Part shown: positions 42,873 to 50,613 of the stretch, piece after piece | Numbering within the stretch: the first letter of the stretch is position 1 | Layout of the letters: each line of letters begins with the position of its first letter | Assembly: GCA_035602605.1 (NCBI GenBank) | Contig: DATNLZ010000030.1 | Location: forward strand, 1-64,000 | Direction: 5' to 3' | DNA from: DASQHY01 sp035602605 | Lineage (GTDB): Bacteria > Acidobacteriota > Terriglobia > Acidiferrales > UBA7541 | DNA length: 64,000 nucleotides | Notes under the pieces: generated by a model | Seen by the model: the letters and a program-made list of their open reading frames with translations, nothing else | Told to the model about the DNA's origin: nothing | Database searches by the model: none | Made by a program: the position numbers and the translations under genes

Positions 42873-43472
42873 CTAGGTTTTCGGGATAGGTGGGCAGCCC
42901 GGGAAGTCGCGTACTGCGGTATTCCCGATATATTGCAAATCGGCGATGCCGATTTTGCTGGTGTAGAAGGCATCGCAGGTCAGGTTGCGGACTAAAGCAA
43001 AAAAAGCCACTCCCTGACTAAGTGCGCCATCCTTCTTGGCGTTCTGTCGGAAGGCAATCAAGTCCAAAACTTCCTTCCTTTGCCCTGTTGTGCAGCCTAG
43101 GTAGGAAGTGTTGTACCGGTCTGCGCAGAAACTATCCAGCCACAGCAATCCCCCGCCCAGTCTCAGTTGGTATTGATCGTTCTCGCTGGTGAGCAGGTCG
43201 ATAAATTCCGGCGCACCCGCTTCCAACGCGCTCCCGGACGTTGCATCCTTGGGGATGATCGCATCGCAAAGACTCACCAGGGTTGCGTATTGATGCGCGG
43301 AAAAATACTTTGGCTTATATTGTCCGGAAGGTTCCGCGGCCTTTTCCTTATTCACCATCTGGTGGACATATTCGGCGGCCTCTGCGGGGATCACTTGCAG
43401 CACCGAGCCGCCCACGGCGCTGATTGCCAGCGTTCTGAGGATGTCGCGGCGTGAGATTGAGGGTCCACTCAT
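42873..43472 (-). CDS. Gluconate 2-dehydrogenase subunit 3-like protein (Tat-exported)
   Basis: 199 residues from ATG 43472 (a frame to 43526 overlaps the GMC gene). The twin-arginine signal SRRDILRTLAISAVGGSVLQ is at residues 7-26. The rest matches the small subunit of membrane GMC dehydrogenases: FSAHQYATLVSLCDAIIPKD, GAPEFIDLLTSENDQYQLRL, GGLLWLDSFC and FFALVRNLTCDAFYTS. The family acts as a chaperone-like subunit that carries the signalless FAD subunit through the Tat pathway. Its gene starts 28 bp after the GMC stop, which supports one complex. Confidence 0.9.
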   Translation of the reverse strand: MSGPSISRRDILRTLAISAVGGSVLQVIPAEAAEYVHQMVNKEKAAEPSGQYKPKYFSAHQYATLVSLCDAIIPKDATSGSALEAGAPEFIDLLTSENDQYQLRLGGGLLWLDSFCADRYNTSYLGCTTGQRKEVLDLIAFRQNAKKDGALSQGVAFFALVRNLTCDAFYTSKIGIADLQYIGNTAVRDFPGCPPIPKT

Positions 43473-43500
43473 GAGTTTGTTCCTCGCGTGAAATGACCCA

Positions 43501-45204
43501 TCAGATATTTCCCTTCCCGGCTTCACTCAAAAGGTATTCGGATGCCCGCCACGCTAAAGCCATAATCGTCAGCGTGGGATTTTTATCAGGATTGGTCACC
43601 AGCGGCGCTCCATCCATAACAAACACGTTTTTCACGTCGTGCGTCTGGCAATAGCCATTCAATACGGAAGTCTTCGGATCTGGCCCCATGCGCGCCGTGC
43701 CGACTTCGTGAATAATCCTTCCGCCTTCGGAGATTCCAAACGGGTGCTTTCCGTCAATTGCGGTCTTGGTAAGATACTCCCCGCCCATGGTTTCGATGAT
43801 CGAGCGAAAAGTCGCCTGCATGTCCTGCGCTTGCCGCAATTCGTATTCCGACCACCTGAAATGGAAACGCAGCACCGGTATTCCCCACTGGTCAACAATA
43901 TCCGGATCGATCTCGCAGTAGCTATCAGGATTTGGAATCATTTCTCCGCGTCCAGAAAGCCCAACGTACGTGCCGTAAACTTGGCGTGCGCGCTGTTTTA
44001 ACTGCACACCATAACCCTCTTCGCGGTGGCACAGGTGATCGAACATGCCCACTCCGGGCATATTACGGCCTCCGTGAAACTCGATGTGATATCCGCGCGG
44101 GAAATCGTTCTTGCGGTCAAATTTCCACCAGGGAATATACATATGCATCCCGCCCACCCCGTCATGGTTGTGCGGCGGCATTTTTTCAAGTTGTGGCAAG
44201 ATACCAAAGCCGTCGCTTCCGACAGAGTCCATCAAATACCTGCCAACAGTGCCTGAGGAGTTCGCCAAGCCGTCGGGAAACAACGGAGATTTGGAATTCA
44301 GCAGCAGCCGGGCGGATTCACAAGCGCTTGCCGCAACTACGACCGCGCGCGCGTTCACTCGCTTCTCGGTGCGCGTGGCTGTATCGATGTACGAGACGCC
44401 CTGAGCCTTCCCATCTTTGCCGAGGATAATCTCTCGGGCCATGGCACCGGTCACCAGGTTTAGCTTGCCGGTTTTCATAGCGGGAGGAATTAGGACCTGG
44501 CTGGAGCTGAAGTTTGACTCCGTGACGCATCCGCGGCCGCATTGCCCGCAATAATGACAGGCTAGTCTCCCATTTAGAGGACGCGTTAGGATGGCTAGCC
44601 GTGACGGAATGCAGATAACGTTGAGCTTGTCGCATGCCTTTTTCAGGAGCAATTCCGTACAGCGCGGCTTAGGCGGTGGCAAGAAGACTCCATCGGGCGC
44701 GCTCGAAATGTTTTCCCTGGTCCCAAACACACCAATGTAGGACTCAACGTGGTCGTAATAAGGCGCCAGGTCTTCGTAAGTGATCGGCCAGTCAGCACCC
44801 AGGCCATCGCGGGTTCCCGATTTGAAGTCGATGGGCGAAAACCGCAGAGCGATACGTCCCCAGTGATTGGTTCTTCCTCCCACGATCCGCGAGCGGAACC
44901 ATTGAAAATTAGAGCCCGGAGCAGATGTATACGGTTCTCCCTCGATCGTCCACGCCCCATTGGGCGCCAGGAACTCACTAAAGCGCGCGCGCGCAAAACC
45001 GCCCACGCCAGCACCACGGTGCTCCAGCTCGTAGGGCCACGTCAGCATTTTAAAGTCTTTTTCGGGATTCAATGGAGGTCCCGCTTCGAGCATTACAACC
45101 GACAACCCGCCTTCGGTTAGGATCTTGGCGGCCATGCCTCCGCCGGCACCCGAGCCAATTACACACACGTCATACACTTTCGGTGACCGATTAACTTGAG
45201 CCAT
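43501..45204 (-). CDS. GMC-family FAD sugar dehydrogenase, large subunit
   Basis: 567 residues, ATG 45204 with GGAGAGGATCG upstream. FAD-binding VYDVCVIGSGAGGGMAAKIL at 11-30, VMLEAG, WFRSRIVGGRTNHWGRI, a Cys-rich segment CHYCGQCGRGC near 225-235 (seen in gluconate 2-dehydrogenase/glycoside 3-dehydrogenase types), and the C-terminal GGRIIHEVGTARMGPDP with the catalytic His plus DKNPTLTIMALAWR. No signal of its own; the Tat-exported subunit 3 encoded next is expected to co-export it. Likely oxidises a sugar hydroxyl (C2 or C3) in the periplasm. Substrate cannot be fixed by sequence inspection. Confidence 0.93.
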   Translation of the reverse strand: MAQVNRSPKVYDVCVIGSGAGGGMAAKILTEGGLSVVMLEAGPPLNPEKDFKMLTWPYELEHRGAGVGGFARARFSEFLAPNGAWTIEGEPYTSAPGSNFQWFRSRIVGGRTNHWGRIALRFSPIDFKSGTRDGLGADWPITYEDLAPYYDHVESYIGVFGTRENISSAPDGVFLPPPKPRCTELLLKKACDKLNVICIPSRLAILTRPLNGRLACHYCGQCGRGCVTESNFSSSQVLIPPAMKTGKLNLVTGAMAREIILGKDGKAQGVSYIDTATRTEKRVNARAVVVAASACESARLLLNSKSPLFPDGLANSSGTVGRYLMDSVGSDGFGILPQLEKMPPHNHDGVGGMHMYIPWWKFDRKNDFPRGYHIEFHGGRNMPGVGMFDHLCHREEGYGVQLKQRARQVYGTYVGLSGRGEMIPNPDSYCEIDPDIVDQWGIPVLRFHFRWSEYELRQAQDMQATFRSIIETMGGEYLTKTAIDGKHPFGISEGGRIIHEVGTARMGPDPKTSVLNGYCQTHDVKNVFVMDGAPLVTNPDKNPTLTIMALAWRASEYLLSEAGKGNI

Positions 45205-45243
45205 GCCGCGATCCTCTCCAACAATATCTTCTGTGGCGACGAC

Positions 45244-45367
45244 CTTCCATTGCTACGTTGCGGTTGTAGCGTAACTCCGCAAGTTTGCGGAAAATGTTCG
45301 GATACTTCATCTCACCGGTTCCCGACTCATGACGTCCGGGCACATCGGCCACATGAGTTGCGTTGCA
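45244..45367 (-). pseudogene. C-terminal remnant of a hydroxypyruvate isomerase-like protein
   Basis: Read on the minus strand, this intergenic stretch encodes HVADVPGRHESGTGEMKYP followed by NIFRKLAELRYNRNVAMEG. HVADVPGRHEPGTGE is a hallmark of the last part of hydroxypyruvate isomerases (Hyi family TIM barrels). It has no start codon and no upstream domain, and it is in frame with, but beyond the stop of, the complete isomerase gene ending at 45371. I interpret it as the tail of a deleted third isomerase gene in this cluster. Confidence 0.7.
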
Positions 45368-45370
45368 CTG

Positions 45371-46501
45371 TTAGACCCCCAGCAATTCATTGCGCACATT
45401 CTTCAAAACGTACGCCGCGCGCTCCACACCAACTTCACCAGTAAGAATAGGATCTTCGTTTTCGATGCTAAGAATGCCTTCATAACCCACATCCATGTAA
45501 GCCTTGACGATGGCTTTCCAAACGCTGGCACTATGCCCGTAGCCCACAGCACGGAATGTCTCGGAAGCCTCGGGCAGGTCGGCCGTTCCGAAAGCAAAAT
45601 TCAAGACGCCATATCTATTCACGTTATCCGGATAGAGCACGGTATCTTTCATGTGCGCATGGTAAATCGCTCCCTGCTTTCCCAAAAAATGGATGACTTC
45701 AACCGGATCGCATCCCTGCCAGAACAAATGACTCAAGTCGCAGTTTGCTCCGATCTCCTCACCCACCGCTTCGCGAAGCTTCAGCAAAGTTCTCGGGTTA
45801 TAGACAACAAAATTAGGGTGCATCTCGAAGGCCAGCCTGCGAACCCCATGGTCACGGGCAAACGTTGCCGCTTCTTTCCAGTAGGGAATCACTTTCTCTT
45901 TCCACTGCCAGTCCTGCATTGCCGCGTATTCCGGAGGCCAGCGGTAGGTCACCCAGTTTGGCTGAGTGTCGGTCGGCGAACCTCCCGGACAGCCTGAGAA
46001 TCCCACGATGACCTTCACTTCTAAGCGCTGGGCCAGCAGCACTGTTTTTCGGAAGGCTGCAACATCGCGCGCGGCATGTTTGGCATCAGGATGGACCGGG
46101 TTTCCGTGGCAACTCAGCACGGCCACGCTGATTCCGCGATCCTCGAACTTCTTCTTCCACGCTTTGGCTTTTCCGGCATCCGCCAAAAGCTCATCAACCG
46201 GACAGTGAAGATTGTTGGGATAACCCCCTGTACCGATCTCCATGGCCTCCAAGCCGAGCGCGCTCACTTTATCAAGCATCTCGTCGATCGAGAGCTTCCC
46301 GTAAACCGGATCAAACACGCCGATGGGAATCTTGCGGGTGCTGGTCGGCATCTCCGCGGTCGTGCCAAGCGAAGGAATTTCCTCGCCAATTAGACTCGTC
46401 ACCTTCGCCGCAGCGGGCATTGCCGTTGCCAGTAACCCACCACTGGTAGCAGCAAGAAATTGTCTTCGGCCGATTGCCGAGGTTTTTTTTCGGTTCTCCA
46501 T
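45371..46501 (-). CDS. Tat-exported TIM-barrel sugar isomerase-like protein (second)
   Basis: 376 residues, ATG 46501 with AAGGAGG 6 nt upstream. Twin-arginine signal GRRQFLAATSGGLLATAMPA at about 11-30. TIM barrel with LDKVSALGLEAMEIGTGGYP, VAVLSCHGNPVHPDAKHA, VKVIVGFSGCPGGSPTDTQP, LAFEMHPNFVVYNPRTLLKL with the metal-ligand Glu/His, IGANCDLSHLFWQGCDP (Asp, His), IYHAHMKDT and GILSIENEDPIL (Glu). The complete ligand set suggests an active enzyme in the periplasm. The gene precedes the GMC dehydrogenase with the Hyi remnant between them, so both probably belong to one sugar-oxidation pathway. Confidence 0.9.
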   Translation of the reverse strand: MENRKKTSAIGRRQFLAATSGGLLATAMPAAAKVTSLIGEEIPSLGTTAEMPTSTRKIPIGVFDPVYGKLSIDEMLDKVSALGLEAMEIGTGGYPNNLHCPVDELLADAGKAKAWKKKFEDRGISVAVLSCHGNPVHPDAKHAARDVAAFRKTVLLAQRLEVKVIVGFSGCPGGSPTDTQPNWVTYRWPPEYAAMQDWQWKEKVIPYWKEAATFARDHGVRRLAFEMHPNFVVYNPRTLLKLREAVGEEIGANCDLSHLFWQGCDPVEVIHFLGKQGAIYHAHMKDTVLYPDNVNRYGVLNFAFGTADLPEASETFRAVGYGHSASVWKAIVKAYMDVGYEGILSIENEDPILTGEVGVERAAYVLKNVRNELLGV

Positions 46502-46630
46502 CCCAGCCTCCTTGGGATACATTGCAACGGTGCAAACGCTTTCCAGTTCCGCGAGATTATATGCCTCAATGGGGCAGTCAGTGCAGATAAATTCAGAAGA
46601 AGTAGACCCGCCCTTCCGAGAAAGGATTTC

Positions 46631-47017
46631 ATGACGTTTGATTATTTACTCAAAACCGAGCCTTCCGAATATTCGTTTGCTGAACTTGAGCGCGACGTAG
46701 TTACCGTGTGGGATGGTGTATCGAACCCGGTCGCCTTGAAGCATCTTCGAGGAATGTCCCCGGGCACAAGGTTGGTCATCTACGAAACGGGAAAATGCAA
46801 AAGTGCGGTGGGGACCGCTTCGGTGGTTTCGGTTACCGTTTCAAATCCCAAAAATCCGGCTATCGAAATTAAGGTTGGAAGAGCTCTCGCGAAGCCGATT
46901 CCTTTGGCCCAAATCAAAGCGAACCCGCTATTCGCGCATTCGCCTCTGGTGCGTCAAGGAAGACTTTCGGTCGTACCTTTGACAAGAGCTCAGTTCAGGG
47001 CTCTAACCGGAGAATGA
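46631..47017 (+). CDS. EVE domain protein
   Basis: 128 residues from ATG 46631 (AAAGGA upstream); a much longer frame upstream would overlap the divergent gene. EVE pattern: FDYLLKTEPSEYSFAELERD, VVTVWDGVSNPVALKHLRGM, GTRLVIYETGKCKSAVGTAS and the final SPLVRQGRLSVVPLTRAQFR. EVE domains belong to the PUA-like fold and bind modified bases in DNA or RNA in characterised members. Slightly shorter than typical 135-150 residue members. The gene stands alone between an isomerase gene (divergent) and an amino acid permease gene (convergent). Confidence 0.9.
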   Translation: MTFDYLLKTEPSEYSFAELERDVVTVWDGVSNPVALKHLRGMSPGTRLVIYETGKCKSAVGTASVVSVTVSNPKNPAIEIKVGRALAKPIPLAQIKANPLFAHSPLVRQGRLSVVPLTRAQFRALTGE

Positions 47018-47032
47018 CAATACCAAACGACT

Positions 47033-47094
47033 CCTTCCAGGGGGCCAATTGAGCTTAATAGTTACACTCCCAAGAAACACTTCGAGCTGGAAGG
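47033..47094. repeat. Distant 8-bp inverted repeat between convergent genes
   Basis: CCTTCCAG (47033-47040) and CTGGAAGG (47087-47094) are perfect inverted copies separated by 46 nt between the ends of the EVE and permease genes. The loop is long, so a terminator role is doubtful. Confidence 0.25.
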
Positions 47095-47099
47095 CCCGG

Positions 47100-48446
47100 T
47101 TAAAATCGCCGCGGAGAAGAAGGATTTGATTTTAGAATCCAATAGGCCATGGTGAGAAATGCCAGCCAAGGCACACCAGAAAGGATCGTCGGGCGCATGC
47201 CGGGAACCCACCACGTGGTGATGATAATCGCGGCTACGAGTCCAAGTCCCAGCAACGATGTGTACGGGTAGCCCATCATTCTGACCGGCAAGCGAGGAGG
47301 TCCACTCCCCTCCCAGGCCCTACGAAAAAATAAGTGCGTCAGAAAAATCATCATCCAGACAAACAGGGCGCCAAACAATGCAATCCCGAATAAATAAACA
47401 AATGCGCTCGACGGATAGAACACCGCAATGACGGTAGCTATCACGAGTCCTGTTGTCGAAAGCAGCAAAGCCGGCAATGGCACGCCCCGCCGTGTGACCC
47501 GGCCAAGCCCTTCTGGTGCATAGCCGCCGCGCGCCAAAGAAAACATCATTCGCGTGGCGAGGTACAAATCGCAATTCATACTCGAAAGCGCTGCGGTCAA
47601 AACCACGAAGTTCATTACGTGCATGGCTGCGGGAATGTGGATTAACTGAAAGACCCTGACGAAAGGGCTTGCGGTTACGTCGCCTCCCGGCTGGATACTT
47701 GTCCAAGGCACCACGCCGATGAGTACAATCATCGCGCCCATATAGAAGAGGATCAGCCGAAAAACCATCGTGCGCATGGCTTTGGGCACCGCATCGTCAG
47801 GGTTCTGCGCTTCCCCCGCGGTTACTGCTACGACCTCAGTGCCAATGTAGCTGAAGATCACGAAGCACATCGCCATCCACAGCCCTTTCACGCCATTGGC
47901 AAAAAATCCCCCGCCGGCGTTGAAATTTTGCAAGCCAGGGCGCGCCGCGGGCACCAGTCCCAACAGCACCATCGCGCCAAAACCAATAAATGCCAGAATC
48001 GCAACGACCTTGATCATCGCGAACCAGTATTCAAATTCACCGAAATGTTTCACGCCGCTAGCGTTTATGGTAACCAGCAGTGAAGAGAACAGCACGATCC
48101 ACACCCAGGGCGGCACCTGTGGAAGCCACCAGTGGCAGTAGATCGCCACCGCTGTGGCTTCTCCGCCAATGGCAATGCACTGGCACGCCCAGTAGGTATA
48201 GCGCACCGTGAAGCCTGACCACCGGTTAAGGTACAACTCGGCATATACTCCGAACGATCCGGCTGTGGGGTGCGCGACAGCCATTTCGGAAAGCGCCCCC
48301 ATCAAGAGCAAGGCGATCACCGCGCCCAGCAAATAACTCACCAGTACTGCTGGGCCTGCCGTGTGCACAGCGAGCGAACTGCCGAGGAACAAACCGGTGC
48401 CAATCGCTCCGCCAATGGCGATCATAGCCATCTGGCGCGTGCTCAA
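47100..48446 (-). CDS. Amino acid permease (APC superfamily), damaged or unusual 5' end
   Basis: 448 residues from TTG 48446, with about 12 transmembrane helices. The typical amino acid transporter opening LSTRQMAMIAIGGAIGTGLF contains the unwound helix-1 motif, followed by AGPAVLVSYLLGAVIALLLM, GALSEMAVAHPTAGSFGVYA and YWACQCIAIGGEATAVAIYC. Family relatives carry KNEEGLSRQ-like residues directly before LSTRQMA, and these are encoded here too (LKNEEGLSRQ, up to about 48477), in a frame open to a stop near 48542 but without ATG or GTG. So the true start may be lost or lie beyond a frameshift. Function: proton-coupled uptake of an amino acid, substrate unknown. Confidence 0.85.
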   Translation of the reverse strand: MSTRQMAMIAIGGAIGTGLFLGSSLAVHTAGPAVLVSYLLGAVIALLLMGALSEMAVAHPTAGSFGVYAELYLNRWSGFTVRYTYWACQCIAIGGEATAVAIYCHWWLPQVPPWVWIVLFSSLLVTINASGVKHFGEFEYWFAMIKVVAILAFIGFGAMVLLGLVPAARPGLQNFNAGGGFFANGVKGLWMAMCFVIFSYIGTEVVAVTAGEAQNPDDAVPKAMRTMVFRLILFYMGAMIVLIGVVPWTSIQPGGDVTASPFVRVFQLIHIPAAMHVMNFVVLTAALSSMNCDLYLATRMMFSLARGGYAPEGLGRVTRRGVPLPALLLSTTGLVIATVIAVFYPSSAFVYLFGIALFGALFVWMMIFLTHLFFRRAWEGSGPPRLPVRMMGYPYTSLLGLGLVAAIIITTWWVPGMRPTILSGVPWLAFLTMAYWILKSNPSSPRRF

Positions 48447-48762
48447 TTGTCGCGATAGCCCTTCTTCATTCTTAAGGGCTGAAGCGTCGCGCGCGCGTTG
48501 ATCGTGTTCGCTTTTCGTAAAACTCTTCTTGCTTCCGTGTTAGGAAACGGTTTTCTTCGCAGACCGGGTGAACGCGGCCTGCCGTTGTTCTCTAAACCTG
48601 CAGCGGAAAAGAGGCTCGTTGCGATTACTTTATTGCGGGAGCGGACGCTATACCCCGCGGCGCAGGGTGTCAAGCCGAATATCTATGGTATATCTTACGG
48701 GTACGTGCGCTTTCCCGAGGGGCCCATTCAACAAATAAGGAATTCAACTGAGAGCAGCGAGA

Positions 48763-49782
48763 ATGAAAGCCGCCATCCTGCGTGAATTCAGAAGTCCGCT
48801 CACCCTTGAGGACGTCGATCGGCCCGAGCCCGCTGCAGGGGAAATCCTTATGGAAGTCGAAGCGTGCGGTGTGTGTCATTCCGATTTGCACGTGGCTGAT
48901 GGAGATTGGACGCAATTCGCCGGAATTGTAAAGAAACCACTGATCCTCGGCCACGAGATTGCCGGACGTGTCGTCGAAAAAGACTCCGCAGCGCATGATT
49001 TTCAGCTCGGCGACAGAGTAGGAGTTCCGTGGCTTCACTGGACCTGCGGTGATTGCCAAATGTGCCGGCAAGGAAACGAAAACCTTTGCGTAAGGCAGAA
49101 GATTACTGGAGTAACTGTGGATGGCGGGTACGCGGAATTCGTCAAGGCACCGGCTAGCCATGCGCTGAAGATCCCGGATGGTCTTCCGGCGTCTGATGCG
49201 GCGCCATTGTTTTGTGCCGGAGTGACAGTCTATCGCGCACTCAAGCAGGCTAGGATTTCAACGGGGCAGCATTTGGCCATTTTTGGCATCGGCGGCCTGG
49301 GGCACCTCGCGGTGCAGATCGGCCGTGGGTTGGCTGCGGAGGTTACGGCGATTGATATTTCCGAAGAAAAGCTGGCCTATGCAAAGTCTCTAGGCGCTTC
49401 CACAGTTTTGAATGCCGCCGCTGTTGACGTCGTCAAACAATTGCGCGGCAGCGGAGGCGCCCACGTGGCGCTCGTTACTTCCGCGGCAAAAGCCGCCTAC
49501 GATATGGCATTTTATTGCTTGCGTCCGACCGGCACGCTGCTCGTTGTTGGCTTGCCCGCCGATTCTATTTGCTTCCCGCCGGTCATGATGGCTGCCGCTG
49601 AGGTCCGGATTCAGGCTTCCGCGGTCGGTACACGGCAAGACTTGCGCGAGATCCTTGCAATGGCTGGGGAAGGTAAAGTTCGGTGCCAAGTGGCCACGCG
49701 TCCGCTTGCCCAAGCGAACATGGTCTTAGAGCAACTGCGCCGCGGACAAGTCTCGGGCCGCATCGTCTTAACCCCACACTGA
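48763..49782 (+). CDS. Zinc-dependent alcohol dehydrogenase (AdhP type)
   Basis: 339 residues, ATG 48763. Medium-chain dehydrogenase: catalytic zinc ligands in EACGVCHSDLHVADGDW and ILGHEIAG, structural zinc cysteines in CGDCQMCRQGNENLC, Rossmann motif LAIFGIGGLGHLAVQIGRGL. Length is normal. The propanol-preferring AdhP group oxidises primary alcohols with NAD. No signal peptide. It starts a + strand run with the ROK kinase (50 bp) and glucose-6-phosphate dehydrogenase, which may be one transcription unit of central carbon and redox metabolism. Confidence 0.93.
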   Translation: MKAAILREFRSPLTLEDVDRPEPAAGEILMEVEACGVCHSDLHVADGDWTQFAGIVKKPLILGHEIAGRVVEKDSAAHDFQLGDRVGVPWLHWTCGDCQMCRQGNENLCVRQKITGVTVDGGYAEFVKAPASHALKIPDGLPASDAAPLFCAGVTVYRALKQARISTGQHLAIFGIGGLGHLAVQIGRGLAAEVTAIDISEEKLAYAKSLGASTVLNAAAVDVVKQLRGSGGAHVALVTSAAKAAYDMAFYCLRPTGTLLVVGLPADSICFPPVMMAAAEVRIQASAVGTRQDLREILAMAGEGKVRCQVATRPLAQANMVLEQLRRGQVSGRIVLTPH

Positions 49783-49832
49783 GCTACGCTAAACAAAGAT
49801 TGGACCGCAGTGCGTAAAGATTGAGGAGCAGC

Positions 49833-50540
49833 ATGACTCACAAAGTTCTTGTGGTAGACGTCGGCGGGACCCATGTGAAAATCCTGGCGAGCGGCCATCA
49901 GACACCGCGGAAGATCGATTCGGGAGCGGAAATGACACCCAGGCGGATGTGTAGCTGGGTGAAGAAGGCTGCCAAGAGCTGGGCTTACGATGTCGCGTCC
50001 ATCGGATACCCTGGGCTTGTGGTGCACGGCAGGCCGCTACATGAGCCATACAATCTGGGGAAAGGTTGGGTGGGTTTTGATTATGGCCAAGGCCTTGGCT
50101 GTCCCGTTAAGATCATCAATGATGCTGCCATGCAAGCGATCGGTTCTTACCAGGGAGGCCGGATGCTTTTTCTCGGACTCGGCACCGGACTCGGGTCCGC
50201 AATGATTGTGAATGGGATCGTCCAGCCGATGGAGTTGGCGCATCTTCCTTACAAGGGCAAAAATACCTACGAAGATTATTTGGGATTGCGAGGCCTGCAA
50301 CGCATGGGAAAGAAGAAATGGCGCCGGTACGTTGCGCGCATTATAGAAGAATTAGAGACCGCATTGAACGCTGATTACGTGATCCTTGGCGGCGGGAACG
50401 CGAAGAAGATAAAGACGCTGCCGCCAAAAACGCGTTTGGGCAAAAATGAGAACGCATTTATTGGCGGCTGCCGCTTGTGGTCAAAAAACATGGCGAAGGA
50501 AGCATCTGCGGTTCCGCCGCGTAAGCGCAAGCGACCCTGA
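49833..50540 (+). CDS. ROK-family glucokinase, polyphosphate-glucokinase-like
   Basis: 235 residues from ATG 49833 with GAGGAGCAGC just upstream (TTG 49821 less likely). ROK features: phosphate-1 LVVDVGGTHVKILASG, VASIGYPGLVVHGR, IINDAAMQAIGSYQGGRMLF with the catalytic Asp, phosphate-2 LGLGTGLGSAMIVNG. It lacks the zinc-binding CxCGxxGC motif of long ROK kinases and has the short length of the polyphosphate/ATP glucokinase branch. It would make glucose-6-phosphate, the substrate of the dehydrogenase encoded 73 bp downstream. Confidence 0.88.
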   Translation: MTHKVLVVDVGGTHVKILASGHQTPRKIDSGAEMTPRRMCSWVKKAAKSWAYDVASIGYPGLVVHGRPLHEPYNLGKGWVGFDYGQGLGCPVKIINDAAMQAIGSYQGGRMLFLGLGTGLGSAMIVNGIVQPMELAHLPYKGKNTYEDYLGLRGLQRMGKKKWRRYVARIIEELETALNADYVILGGGNAKKIKTLPPKTRLGKNENAFIGGCRLWSKNMAKEASAVPPRKRKRP

Positions 50541-50613
50541 GTGTGGGCTGTTCGCTTGCGTACTTGCTAGAATCGATGCAAAGAACAAACCAGACCGACC
50601 CGGAGCCTTTTTA

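Noticed and set aside
45276..45291. Near-palindrome TCCGCAAGTTTGCGGA upstream of the GMC gene, considered as an operator
   Set aside because: It falls inside the hydroxypyruvate isomerase-like remnant, where it encodes part of the RKLAEL segment, so it is more simply old coding sequence.
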